In this document: piece after piece, positions 51,936 through 62,351 of the stretch
How positions within the stretch are numbered: position 1 is the first letter of the stretch
Layout: each line of letters begins with the position of its first letter
Assembly: GCA_035353815.1 (NCBI GenBank)
Contig: DAOQAG010000024.1
Location: 1 to 64,000, forward strand
Source: JAKPUX01 sp035353815
Lineage (GTDB): Bacteria; Zhuqueibacterota; Zhuqueibacteria; Residuimicrobiales; Residuimicrobiaceae
Length of the DNA: 64,000 nucleotides
Direction of reading: 5' to 3'
The notes under the pieces: generated by a model
The model's input: only the letters and a program-made list of their open reading frames with translations
Database searches by the model: none
Told to the model about the DNA's origin: nothing
Program-made: the position numbers and the translations under genes

Positions 51936-52387
51936 TTCGGCATTGAAAGGAGGGATTCCATGCTGAAAACGGACCTCCTGAAGTCAGTCACCTCCGAACC
52001 GGCACATTCAACCCGAACTCCACGCCCGCCCGGTTCGCTGCAACTTTTCTTTCTCCACATCTGGTTCTGATCGTGTACCGCGCCGGGTCGCCCCCCCAGG
52101 GTTGCGACCCGAGGCCACGGCCTGCGCCGTCCACACACAACCCTTCATCGAGGACACGGACAAAACCGCTGCAGTACCTGGTTGCTCTGTCGTTCCACGC
52201 TGCCCCGCCCGACCTCCAGGTTCCGTCTTCGCCCCGAAACAAGCAAACGGCATGCCAGATTGCACGCCGCGGCAGGCCGCCCACCGCATGCTTGAAATGG
52301 AGCACGCCGGCGCCCGGGGCCGCATTCTGTTGTTTCACACTGGAACAACGCGGGGGGATTGACTCAGGGTGGGTCAACACGGGGGGA
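51936..52387. other. intergenic region without a supported gene
   Basis: About 450 bp between the terminator and the Ntn-hydrolase stop. A 36-codon frame on the plus strand (51960-52070) has a good GGAGGG before its ATG, but its product has no recognisable feature. Longer minus-strand frames are Arg/Gly-rich and look like GC artefacts. Confidence 0.5.
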
Positions 52388-53569
52388 TCACAGCGCGCGC
52401 TGCACGCGTCGCAGCAGTTTCTCCTGCAACTCCGCCATGGCGCTGCCGCGCGGCCGCTTGCGCCGCCACTCGCTCATGGCCGCCGCGGTTTTCCGCAGCA
52501 CCTCTTCCTCCAGCTCCCGGCGCAGCGTTTGCCAGGGCCGGCGTCCGCGCGCCAGCCGGCTGGTATCGAGGTACTCCGGGAAATCCTTGTCGGGATAGAG
52601 CCGGGCACGGATGCGGCTGAAATCCAGGTTCAGCCGCGAACCTCCAGCCCCGGCAAAAGCTTCAGGCACCTCGCCGCTCGCGGGCCACAGCGGCAGGGCG
52701 ACCGCGACCACCGGCTCGCCGAGCAGCAGCCACATGGTCGCCAGCGCCGGGTCCTCGCCCGGTTTGACCCCCTGAAAAATCGCGCCCGCGACCGTACGGT
52801 GGCGATTGATGGTGTTCTGGGTGTGAATGAAGCCCTCCGGGGCCCCATCCATGGCGCCCGGGAACGGCAAAGGATTCGGATCGAGTTCGTCGCTGACCAG
52901 ATCGCGTACCACCCGCTCGAGCATGAAGGAGAGATCGATCCGGCCGGCGGCAAGCCGTCGCGCCAGCAGGTTGCGGGCGCGATGGTAGCGCCAGCCGCCA
53001 TAGGCCTCGTCCCCGCGACCGGTCATGGAAAAATTGGCGCGCACCAGCACACCGGACGGGATGAGGCCGGAATCCTGCGGGGTGAAGCGGGTGTGGCGGA
53101 AATTCCCCGCCTCAAAAAATGCCGCACCGCCGTAGGCATCGATGCAGCCGAAATTGGCGCGGGTGCCGCGGCCCGCCAGCGCCGTTTGCCGCAGCAGGTC
53201 ATCCAGGTCCTCGATGCGCGCACAGCGGCCCAGCGCCTGCTTCATGAAATACCCCTCGGTGTCGGCGCTGTCGCCATCCTGGTCCATCGACTCGGAGTTC
53301 ATCAGCGCAAAGCCGGCGGTATTCATCCCCATCCAGACCTGAGTCGTGTCGCCGCTGTTGATGACGCCGATGAAATCATACCGCGGCCCACGGAAAAAAC
53401 GGGCGGAATTTTCCCGGGTGCTGCTGTCGCGGTTCTTCCAGAGCAGGGGACGGCCGTCGATGGTCGCCGCACCGCTGATCACTGCGACGGTGCACTCCTC
53501 ACCGGCCTGGGCCAGACCCGCCCAGAGCAGCAGCAGAAGCACCGCCCGATGCTGAGAGCGGGTGCTCAT
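52388..53569 (-). CDS. exported Ntn-hydrolase (C45/acyltransferase-like)
   Basis: This 393-residue protein has a signal peptide (MSTRSQHRAVLLLLLWAGLAQAG), followed by 'EECTVAVISGAATIDGRPLLWKNRDSS'. The Cys after the signal and the 'G-R-P-L-x-x-K-N-R-D' segment are typical of N-terminal-nucleophile amidohydrolases of the C45/choloylglycine-hydrolase-like group, and 'MNTAGFALMNSES' fits the same fold. It would hydrolyse or transfer an amide-linked acyl group outside the cytoplasm; the substrate is unknown. The ATG overlaps the cdaA stop by 4 bp (ATGA). Confidence 0.72.
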   Translation of the reverse strand: MSTRSQHRAVLLLLLWAGLAQAGEECTVAVISGAATIDGRPLLWKNRDSSTRENSARFFRGPRYDFIGVINSGDTTQVWMGMNTAGFALMNSESMDQDGDSADTEGYFMKQALGRCARIEDLDDLLRQTALAGRGTRANFGCIDAYGGAAFFEAGNFRHTRFTPQDSGLIPSGVLVRANFSMTGRGDEAYGGWRYHRARNLLARRLAAGRIDLSFMLERVVRDLVSDELDPNPLPFPGAMDGAPEGFIHTQNTINRHRTVAGAIFQGVKPGEDPALATMWLLLGEPVVAVALPLWPASGEVPEAFAGAGGSRLNLDFSRIRARLYPDKDFPEYLDTSRLARGRRPWQTLRRELEEEVLRKTAAAMSEWRRKRPRGSAMAELQEKLLRRVQRAL

Positions 53570-54363
53570 GCCGCACCCCGCTCCCCTTTGGGAAGGGTCT
53601 GGTTGAAGGTCTGATAGAGGAACAATCTCAGGCTCTCCAGGGTGAGGTCATATTTCAGCGTGCCTTCCACCGCCACCGAGATGCGCCCGGTCTCCTCGGA
53701 CACGACAATGATCACGGCATCACTCTCCTCAGACAGTCCGACGGCGGCACGATGCCGGGTGCCAAGATTGAACTGCGGATCGGTATTTTCACTCAATGGC
53801 AGGATGCATTTGGCAGTGTCGATCACATCGTTGAGGATGATCACCGCACCGTCGTGCAGCGGCGAGCGCGGATTGAAGAGGGAGACCAGCAGCGGGGCCG
53901 AAACCTCCGCCTGAATGCTCACGCCGGTCTCGGTGACCGTTTTCATTCCGGTTTCACGCCCCATGACGATGAGCGCCCCGTAGCCGCGCTGCTGCAGCTG
54001 CTCGGTCGCATCGACCACCGCGTCAATCACCTTGCTGCCGCTGACCTTGACGAAATAGCGGATCACGCGGCTCTGTCCCACGGAGAGCAGAATCCTGCGC
54101 AACTCAGGTTGAAAGAGGATAACAAAAGCGACGAGCCAGACGGTGCGCAGGTTCTGGAAAATCCAGCTGCTGCCGCGCATCTGCAGGATCGGGGTGACGA
54201 TCGAGAAGAGGAGGATGATGATCAGCCCGGCGAGCATCTGGGCCGCGCGGGTGCCGCGGATGAAGGTGTAGCTGCGGTAAAGGACGAAGGACATGATGAG
54301 GATATCGGCGATGTCCATCACTGTGACGGGTATAAAACCGATTTTAAAGAGGGTCAAAGGCAT
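53566..54363 (-). CDS. cdaA: diadenylate cyclase CdaA
   Basis: This 265-residue protein has three N-terminal helices ('VMDIADILIMSFVLYRSYTFI', 'QMLAGLIIILLFSIVTPIL', 'LRTVWLVAFVILFQPELRRIL') and a DAC domain (about 105-245). The catalytic motifs are intact: 'SPLHDGAVII' (DGA) and 'GTRHRAAVGL' (RHR). It makes cyclic di-AMP, which controls potassium and cell-wall homeostasis in many bacteria. It lacks an adjacent cdaR or glmM; folP is the upstream neighbour, as often seen. Confidence 0.95.
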   Translation of the reverse strand: MPLTLFKIGFIPVTVMDIADILIMSFVLYRSYTFIRGTRAAQMLAGLIIILLFSIVTPILQMRGSSWIFQNLRTVWLVAFVILFQPELRRILLSVGQSRVIRYFVKVSGSKVIDAVVDATEQLQQRGYGALIVMGRETGMKTVTETGVSIQAEVSAPLLVSLFNPRSPLHDGAVIILNDVIDTAKCILPLSENTDPQFNLGTRHRAAVGLSEESDAVIIVVSEETGRISVAVEGTLKYDLTLESLRLFLYQTFNQTLPKGERGAA

Positions 54364-54479
54364 CCGTGGCTATCCTGGAGAAATAAACCGATCTTTGCTG
54401 ACGCGGCCTGACGCTGGTGCCCCGCGGCCGCTGCTTAGGCGCGTGCGGCGTCTGGCGGCGGCTCATTCGCCGGAGGCCC

Positions 54480-54558
54480 CTGCTGCCGCTTGTTCGCTGG
54501 CGGTTGCTGGCGGGCGTACATTCGGGCAGGATACCTGCTGCCGCTTTTTCGCTGGCGG
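54480..54558. repeat. 24-bp direct repeat, period 55
   Basis: CTGCTGCCGCTTGTTCGCTG (start of the copy at 54480-54503) recurs at 54535-54558 with one mismatch across 24 bp. It fills the gap between folP and cdaA. Confidence 0.75.
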
Positions 54559-54562
54559 CCGC

Positions 54563-55421
54563 TCAGGCGCCGGGGGCCCCATCGCGGATGGCGTCGGCGA
54601 CGCGTGCCACACGCACCATTTCCGCGACATCGTGGACGCGGACGATCTGCGCACCCTGGAGGATGGCCGCGGTCACAGCCGCGGCGGTCCCTTCGAGCCG
54701 CTCCGTCGCCGGCGCATCGAGGATGCGGCCGATGAAGGACTTGCGCGAGGGGCCCACCAGCAGCGGCAGTCCCAGTTCTTCGAGCCGGCCCAACTCGCGC
54801 AGGATGGTCAGATTGTCCTCGAGCCGCTTGCCGAAACCGATGCCGGGATCGATCACGATCTGGTCAGGGGCAACGCCGGCGGCGGCCGCGGCCGCGACCT
54901 GCTGCGCGAGAAAGGCCGCGATCTCCGCCATGACATCCTCGTAATGGGGATCAGCCTGCATGTCGTGCGGGGTCCCCTGCATATGCATGAGGATCAGACC
55001 AGCCCCACTGCGCGCCGCTACGCCGGCCATCGCCGCGTCGAAGGTCAGGGCGCTGATGTCGTTGATGATATCCGCCCCGGCGGCGAGGGCCGCCGTGGCG
55101 ACCTCCGCCTTGTAGGTGTCGACGGAGAGCGGCAGATCCAACTCCTGGCGCAGCGCCTTGAGGACCGGCAGGAGGCGCGCTTTTTCTTCCGCCGCGCCGA
55201 CCGGGAGCGATCCCGGCCGGGTCGATTCGGCGCCGATATCGAGGATATCGGCGCCGGCGGCGGCCAGCTGCCTGGCCCGCGCCAGGGCGGCGGCGCCGGA
55301 AAAATAACGCCCGCCATCGGAGAACGAGTCGGGCGTAATATTGAGAATTCCCATGATCAGGGTCCGCCGGCCCAGTTCAATCCGGCGGCGGCCGCAGCGC
55401 CAGATGCACGGCGCCTCGGCG

Positions 55422-55447
<26 letters not shown>
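54563..55447 (-). CDS. folP: dihydropteroate synthase
   Basis: This is a 294-residue protein from a GTG at 55447. Family motifs are 'TLIMGILNITPDSFSDGGRYF', 'ADILDIGAESTRPGS', 'LPLSVDTYKAEVA', 'ADIINDISALTFD', 'GLILMHMQGTPHDMQ', 'IVIDPGIGFGKRLEDNLTILREL' and 'GLPLLVGPSRKSFIG'. It joins p-aminobenzoate to the pterin for folate. The GTG lies inside the last codons of ftsH (26-bp overlap); there is no ATG before 'MGILN', so the start is inferred from usual length. Confidence 0.93.
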
Positions 55448-57491
<2,044 letters not shown>

Positions 57492-57538
57492 ACGCGTTCC
57501 CCTGATATCAGTCATAAAGGACAAAGTGATCACCTCGG

Positions 57539-58090
57539 TTAATCCATCACATAGACCGCCGGCAGGTTGCGCAGGATCTGCTTGTAGTCAAGACCATAGC
57601 CGACGACAAATTCGTTGGGGATGCTGAAACCGACATAATCGATCGGGATGTCGGTCTCGACATTCTCCGGCTTGATCAGCAGGGTGACGAAGCGCAATGA
57701 GGCCGGTTCCAGCGCCATGAACTTTTCGTAGAGAAACTTGATCGAGCCGCCGGTATCGACGATATCCTCCACCAGGAGAATATCACGTCCCTTGATCTCG
57801 GCATTGATGTCCTTGAGCATGCGCACCACGCCGGAAGAGACCTTGGCATTGCCATAGCTGGAAATCTTGATAAAGTCGACTTCCATATCGATCTCCACAT
57901 GGCGGATCAGATCGGCCATGAAGAGAAAGGCGCCATTGAGGACGCCGATCATGATCGGCTGCCGACCGCGATAGTCGGCGGTGATCTGGCGGCCCATCTC
58001 GCTGATGCGCGCGTCGATGGCTTCGCGGCTCAGCAGGGTGCGGAAGCCGCCGTCATAGACCACTTTTTCAAATTCAGAGCGTTCAGTCAA
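57539..58090 (-). CDS. hpt: hypoxanthine phosphoribosyltransferase
   Basis: This 183-residue enzyme has 'IMIGVLNGAFLFMADLIRHV' (PRPP loop region), 'DFIKISSYGNAKVSSG' and the PRPP motif 'RDILLVEDIVDTGGSI', ending 'DIPIDYVGFSIPNEFVVGYGLDYKQILRNLPAVYVM'. It salvages hypoxanthine and guanine to nucleotides. It starts with TTG at 58090, overlapping the tilS stop by 8 bp, with GGA 9 bp upstream. The tilS-hpt-ftsH order is conserved in many phyla. Confidence 0.95.
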   Translation of the reverse strand: MTERSEFEKVVYDGGFRTLLSREAIDARISEMGRQITADYRGRQPIMIGVLNGAFLFMADLIRHVEIDMEVDFIKISSYGNAKVSSGVVRMLKDINAEIKGRDILLVEDIVDTGGSIKFLYEKFMALEPASLRFVTLLIKPENVETDIPIDYVGFSIPNEFVVGYGLDYKQILRNLPAVYVMD

Positions 58091-59594
58091 GGTTGCGTTC
58101 CACTTTCAGCTGGTAGAGGAGTGTCGACGCCACGGTCACCCGGAAGGGATCGCCGGCGCGGATGCCACAAACCCAGACGATCTCATCACCGCACCAGAGT
58201 AACGGATGGCGGCTGCGATCGTAAACCGGGATGCCTGCTTCAGCGAGCAGATCGGCGACCTTTTTGCTGCCCCGGAGGCCGAGGGGGTGAATCCGGTCAC
58301 CCGGCCGCATGGTGCGCACCAAGAGGGTGCCGCGAAGGCGGGCGCCATCGATCCAGGCCAGGCGCGGGTCGCTATTTTTTTCTATCTGCTCTAACGGCAG
58401 GGAGAGTGCTTTTATTTCAAGCGTCCAGCCGTCCCAGAGCGGTGTCCGCCCGGGCAGGAGCGGGAGCAGCGGTGCGCCTGTCGCCGGGCGCGCGGCGAGA
58501 AGCACCAGGTGGTGTTCGGTCAGCCAGATCGCGCCGGAGCCGATGCGGTAGCCGCGATCGCTGTGGCCGGCGGCGATGAACTGCTGCCACTGCGGCCAGA
58601 AGGCGGCATCAAGATCGTGACTCGCACCGCCGATGCGGCGCCAGGCGGCACGCAATGCATATTTTTGCAGAATTGAAAGGTACGACAAAAAGGGCTCTTT
58701 TTCAAGAATAATTTTGCCCGCGCCGGCCGGGAGCGCACAGCGATCGAGCACCTTTTCCCCCTCCATGCACAGGTAGGCCTCGACCTCGCGCAGATGCGCC
58801 GCCGTCTGGCCAAGGGTGGCCTCGATGCGGGGATTATAGGTCATCAGCAGGGGGAGGAGCTCATGGCGGATGCGGTTACGGCGGATGCGGCGGTCGCGGT
58901 TGCTGGCGTCCTCGCGGAAAGCGAGGCCGCGGGCCTGCGCCCAGGCGGCGATGTCGCTGCGGCTGGCGAAGAGCAGGGGGCGGATCAGCCTGAGTGGGGC
59001 CGGAGGCGCCGAAGCGGTGCGGTCCGGCGGCGGCGCGGCGGCCCCGGTGGCGCCGAGCAGGCGGTACGGGGCGATGCCGGCGGGGCCGAGCAAGCTGCGT
59101 GAGGTGGCGTCGGCGGGGCCAAGGAGGCGGCTCGGAGCGATGCCGGCGAGACCACGGACGCCTGTCCCGCGGATCAACCGGTCCAGCACCGTCTCGGCTT
59201 GGTCCCCGGCATGATGCCCGGTCGCGATGATGCTGCAGCCACAGCGCCGGGCGGTCTCGCCGAGAAAGGCATAACGCAGATCGCGGCCGGCCTCCTCGAG
59301 GCCGAGATGGTGGAGGCGGGCATACTCACGCACCTGGCCGCGCCCGGTCTCGCAGGGAATGCCGCGACGCGCGCAGAGGTCGCGCACGAAAGCCTCATCC
59401 GCATCGGCCGCAGTACCGCGCAGCCCATGGTTGAAATGGGCGGCGGTCAATTCCAGCCTCCACTCCGGCGTCAGAGACGCCAGCAGGTCGAGGAGAACGA
59501 CCGAGTCGAGCCCGCCGGAGACGGCGACCAGGAGCCGCGCCCCCGGCTCGAGCAGATCGTGCTCCCGGATAAAGGCCATGAATGGGTCCAGCAT
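58083..59594 (-). CDS. tilS: tRNA(Ile)-lysidine synthase with a repeat insertion
   Basis: This is a 503-residue protein. The PP-loop motif is 'LLVAVSGGLDSVVLLDLLA' (21-39), then 'HFNHGLRG', 'LEEAGRDLRYAFL' and 'ATGHHAGDQAETVLDRLIRGTG'. Between 'VRGLAGI' and 'LIRPLL' there are extra residues made of 11-residue repeats (148-191: GLAGIAPSRLL, GPADATSRSLL, GPAGIAPYRLL, then a degenerate unit). The C-terminal TilS domains follow ('GDRIHPLGLRGSKKVADLLAEAGIP'). It converts C34 of the AUA-reading tRNA to lysidine, which is essential. Confidence 0.93.
   Translation of the reverse strand: MLDPFMAFIREHDLLEPGARLLVAVSGGLDSVVLLDLLASLTPEWRLELTAAHFNHGLRGTAADADEAFVRDLCARRGIPCETGRGQVREYARLHHLGLEEAGRDLRYAFLGETARRCGCSIIATGHHAGDQAETVLDRLIRGTGVRGLAGIAPSRLLGPADATSRSLLGPAGIAPYRLLGATGAAAPPPDRTASAPPAPLRLIRPLLFASRSDIAAWAQARGLAFREDASNRDRRIRRNRIRHELLPLLMTYNPRIEATLGQTAAHLREVEAYLCMEGEKVLDRCALPAGAGKIILEKEPFLSYLSILQKYALRAAWRRIGGASHDLDAAFWPQWQQFIAAGHSDRGYRIGSGAIWLTEHHLVLLAARPATGAPLLPLLPGRTPLWDGWTLEIKALSLPLEQIEKNSDPRLAWIDGARLRGTLLVRTMRPGDRIHPLGLRGSKKVADLLAEAGIPVYDRSRHPLLWCGDEIVWVCGIRAGDPFRVTVASTLLYQLKVERNLD
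59022..59153 (-). repeat. 33-bp in-frame tandem repeat inside tilS
   Basis: Three 33-bp units and a degenerate fourth encode the 11-residue repeats at residues 148-191 of TilS. The core 'GCCGGCGGGGCC' or variants recurs at the same phase. The reading frame stays open. Confidence 0.8.
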
Positions 59595-59621
59595 GCACCC
59601 TCACATCGGTTGCGGCGGCCG

Positions 59622-60212
59622 TTACTTTTTGACCGCCGCGGTCAGAAAAATGGCCCCGATCGAGACCGAGGTCTGCTGCTCCTTCTGCCACAGCAGGTTC
59701 ATTCCGATCAACGCCGAGCCGACCAGCAGATGGGTGAGGCGGCTGCCGGCCAACCCCTTTGCGGCCTTTTTCAATTTGCGCGGCAGGGAGCGCGCCCGGT
59801 CGATCTCCTGCTGCACCGCGGCAGTGGTTGCGCCGAGGTGGTCAACCAGGGTAGCGGGGGCAGAGAAGAGGGCGGGGAGATCGACGCTGCGGTCCAGGGC
59901 CCGGAATCCCGCGTAGAATCGTCGCAGCTGCAGCAGGTCGCGCGCCCCCAGTCCATATTTTTTCAGCAGCCCGGCTTCAGCCGGGGCGAGGTTTTGCATG
60001 CGGCCGAGATCGGCCATCTCCAGGCTGGCGAGATAATCGGCCACCTGGCTGAAAAAGTCCGGCCACTCCGGCCCTTTGCTCAGGGCGCGCGCCTCGGCCA
60101 TCGCGGCGTCGATCAGGAGGTTGCCCTCGCGGCGCTGGCCCCTGCTGTAGAGATCGAGCCCTTTCTGCACCTTGCCCAGAGCTGATAAAAACGCTTGAAA
60201 TTCCGCTTCCAC
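59622..60212 (-). CDS. hypothetical helical protein with C-terminal hydrophobic segment
   Basis: This 196-residue protein is not recognised. It is alpha-helical, with a pattern at 1-60 that could be a TPR-like hairpin ('FLSALGKVQKGLDLYSRGQRREGNLLIDAAMAEARAL') and one or two hydrophobic stretches at the end ('LTHLLVGSALIGMNLLWQ', 'VSIGAIFLTAAVKK'). There is no signal peptide. It sits 27 bp upstream of tilS on the same strand, in a run of housekeeping genes. Confidence 0.6.
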   Translation of the reverse strand: MEAEFQAFLSALGKVQKGLDLYSRGQRREGNLLIDAAMAEARALSKGPEWPDFFSQVADYLASLEMADLGRMQNLAPAEAGLLKKYGLGARDLLQLRRFYAGFRALDRSVDLPALFSAPATLVDHLGATTAAVQQEIDRARSLPRKLKKAAKGLAGSRLTHLLVGSALIGMNLLWQKEQQTSVSIGAIFLTAAVKK

Positions 60213-60271
60213 ACCAACCCTCCTTCACCGGCAGCCCGCCCCTTACCAGCGCCCTGGCCGCCCGGCGCATG

Positions 60272-62347
60272 TTATTCAAAGATCTGGTTGCGCACCATCT
60301 TTTCGATCTCCCAGGGTGCAGGATCGCCGCCGAGATAGCGGTGGAACCAGTCGAGATGGGCCGCGTAATAGAGCGGCATCGATTTGAGCCCATCCGGCCA
60401 GTGGCCGTCGTTGGCAAAAATGATCAGCCGCGAAGGCACTCCCTGCTTCTGCAGGGCAGTGAAAAACTCGAGGCTCTGGGTGTACGGCACCCGGAAATCC
60501 TTCTCGCCGCTGATGACCAGGCAAGGGGTCTTGAAGGCCGCCGCGTAGGTGTGCGGCGAGAGCGAAGCATAGAGCGGCGATTGCCAGGGCGCGCCGCCGA
60601 GCTCGAATTCGGGGAACCAGAGTTCCTCGGTCGCGCCGTACATGGCCGGCAGGTCATACACGCCCATCATCGCCGCGATCGCCTTGAAGCGGGTGGTGTG
60701 CCCCTCCAGCCACATCATCATATAGCCGCCATAGGACCAGCCCATCGCCCCGAGGCGCTCGGCATCGACATAGGGCAGCCGCGCCAGGGAGTCGGTCACG
60801 GCCATGACGTCCTCATAGACCTTGCCACCCCAATCCTTCGAGATCGCCAGGGTGAACTCCTGGCCATAGCCGGTCGAGCCATGCGGATTGGGAAAGGCGA
60901 CGATATAACCCGCGCCGGGATAGACCTGCCAGTCGCCGCGAAAGGCGTCAGCCCACTGCATCTGCGGCCCACCATGGACGTTGATGATGAGCGGGTATTT
61001 TTTCGCGGGATCAAAATTATGAGGTTTAACCACGAAGGTATGGATGCGCCGGCCCGTGGGGGAGGGAATCCAGAGTTCTTCGGCCGGACGGATATCCACC
61101 GCATCCGCGACCGGCTGGTTAAAAGCGGTGAGGCAGCGGATCTGGTCGCCAGCCGGCAGACGGGCGCGCCAGATCTCGGCCGGTTCGCCGACACTGCGGC
61201 GGATGCAGAGCACGCTGCGGCCGTCCGGAGTCACCTGAAAATTGTCGATGGTCTTGAGATCGAGGATGCGGCGGATGCCGCCCTTTTGCAGATCGATCTG
61301 ATAGAGGGGGACGTGCCCCTCGACATCGGCGGTGAAATAGAGGCTGCGGCTGTCAGCGGCCCAGCGAAAGTTGCCGACCCAGTAATCGAAGGCCTCGGTC
61401 AGGACGCGGCGGGTGCCGCTTGCGCGCTCGAGCACCGCCAGGCGCTTGCGGTCCGATTCGTAGCCGGGCACCTCCTGCATGATATAAGCGATCATGCGGC
61501 CGTCCGGCGACCAGGCGGGCTCGGCATCGTAGGCGTTGTTGCCGGCCGTGAGGTTGAGCGAATCGCCGCCGGCTACGGGTTTGAGCCAAAGGTCCTTGTC
61601 TGTGGTCTCATAATCGTTGGCGTCGGGATGCACCGCCAGGCAGAGCGTGCGGCCGTCCGGGGAGAGGCTGTAGCCGGCCGTGCCGGAAGCGCCGGCATCG
61701 GCGGGGCGATCGAGCGCGCCTGGAGTGAGATCGGTCAGCTGGCTGTCGGCGAGGGTATAGGTGAAGGTGTGGATAAAGCGGCCGTCCCGCCACCAGGTCC
61801 AGTGGCGGTAAAAGAGGCGGTCGGCGAGGTAGGCCTGAACCGGGCCCTGTTCCATGGTGTCGAGGATCTTGCGCGTGGCCCGGTCGTCGGCGCCGCATTC
61901 GGGAAAGACCTCGCTGGTGAAGATAAAGCCGCGGCCGTCGGGGAGCCAGGCGATGTCGCCCGGGGTGATGGCGAGCGCAGTGAGGCGGCGCGCCTCGCCG
62001 CCGTCGGCCGGCATGAGCCAGATCTGGGCGCCCTGCTCGCGGCCGGAGAGAAAGGCGATGCTGCGGCCGTCGGGCGACCAGCGCGGCTGGTAATCGCTCT
62101 GGGGGCTGAAAGTGAGCTGGCGCAGGCCGCTGCCATCGAGGTTCATCATCCAGATGTCGCTGTTGCGCGTGGAGTTGGCCAGATCCTGGGCGCCGACGAC
62201 GAAGAGCACCCTCTGGCCATCGGGAGAGATCTGCAGGTCGCTCAGACTCTTCAGGGCGTAGAGATCGGCGATCTCGAAGGCGCGTTTTTCCGCCGCAACC
62301 AGGAGGGCGGGCAGGAGCAGGCCGAGAAGCCAGTACCGTTTATGCAT
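60272..62347 (-). CDS. exported S9-family prolyl oligopeptidase/dipeptidyl peptidase
   Basis: This is a 691-residue protein from the ATG at 62347, behind AAGGAG 7 bp upstream. A signal peptide (MHKRYWLLGLLLPALLVAA) is followed by a WD40-like beta-propeller (about 30-410: repeated 'WSPDGRSIAFLSG', 'LPDGRGFIFTS', 'SPDGRTLCLAV', 'WSPDGRMIAYI'). The alpha/beta-hydrolase domain follows, with Ser in 'GAMGWSYGGYMMMW', Asp in 'LVISGEKDFRVPYTQS' and His in 'IIFANDGHWP'. It cleaves short peptides outside the cytoplasm. It starts 4 bp after ddl, so the two are probably coupled. Confidence 0.92.
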   Translation of the reverse strand: MHKRYWLLGLLLPALLVAAEKRAFEIADLYALKSLSDLQISPDGQRVLFVVGAQDLANSTRNSDIWMMNLDGSGLRQLTFSPQSDYQPRWSPDGRSIAFLSGREQGAQIWLMPADGGEARRLTALAITPGDIAWLPDGRGFIFTSEVFPECGADDRATRKILDTMEQGPVQAYLADRLFYRHWTWWRDGRFIHTFTYTLADSQLTDLTPGALDRPADAGASGTAGYSLSPDGRTLCLAVHPDANDYETTDKDLWLKPVAGGDSLNLTAGNNAYDAEPAWSPDGRMIAYIMQEVPGYESDRKRLAVLERASGTRRVLTEAFDYWVGNFRWAADSRSLYFTADVEGHVPLYQIDLQKGGIRRILDLKTIDNFQVTPDGRSVLCIRRSVGEPAEIWRARLPAGDQIRCLTAFNQPVADAVDIRPAEELWIPSPTGRRIHTFVVKPHNFDPAKKYPLIINVHGGPQMQWADAFRGDWQVYPGAGYIVAFPNPHGSTGYGQEFTLAISKDWGGKVYEDVMAVTDSLARLPYVDAERLGAMGWSYGGYMMMWLEGHTTRFKAIAAMMGVYDLPAMYGATEELWFPEFELGGAPWQSPLYASLSPHTYAAAFKTPCLVISGEKDFRVPYTQSLEFFTALQKQGVPSRLIIFANDGHWPDGLKSMPLYYAAHLDWFHRYLGGDPAPWEIEKMVRNQIFE

Positions 62348-62351
62348 GGAG

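Noticed and set aside
51960..52070. 36-codon plus-strand frame with a good ribosome site
   Set aside because: No recognisable sequence, it directly follows a terminator and gap, and nothing downstream on that strand would be regulated by it. Left unannotated for lack of support.
51988..52380. 130-codon minus-strand frame
   Set aside because: No domain, biased composition, no ribosome site; it lies downstream of the Ntn-hydrolase stop and looks like a GC artefact.
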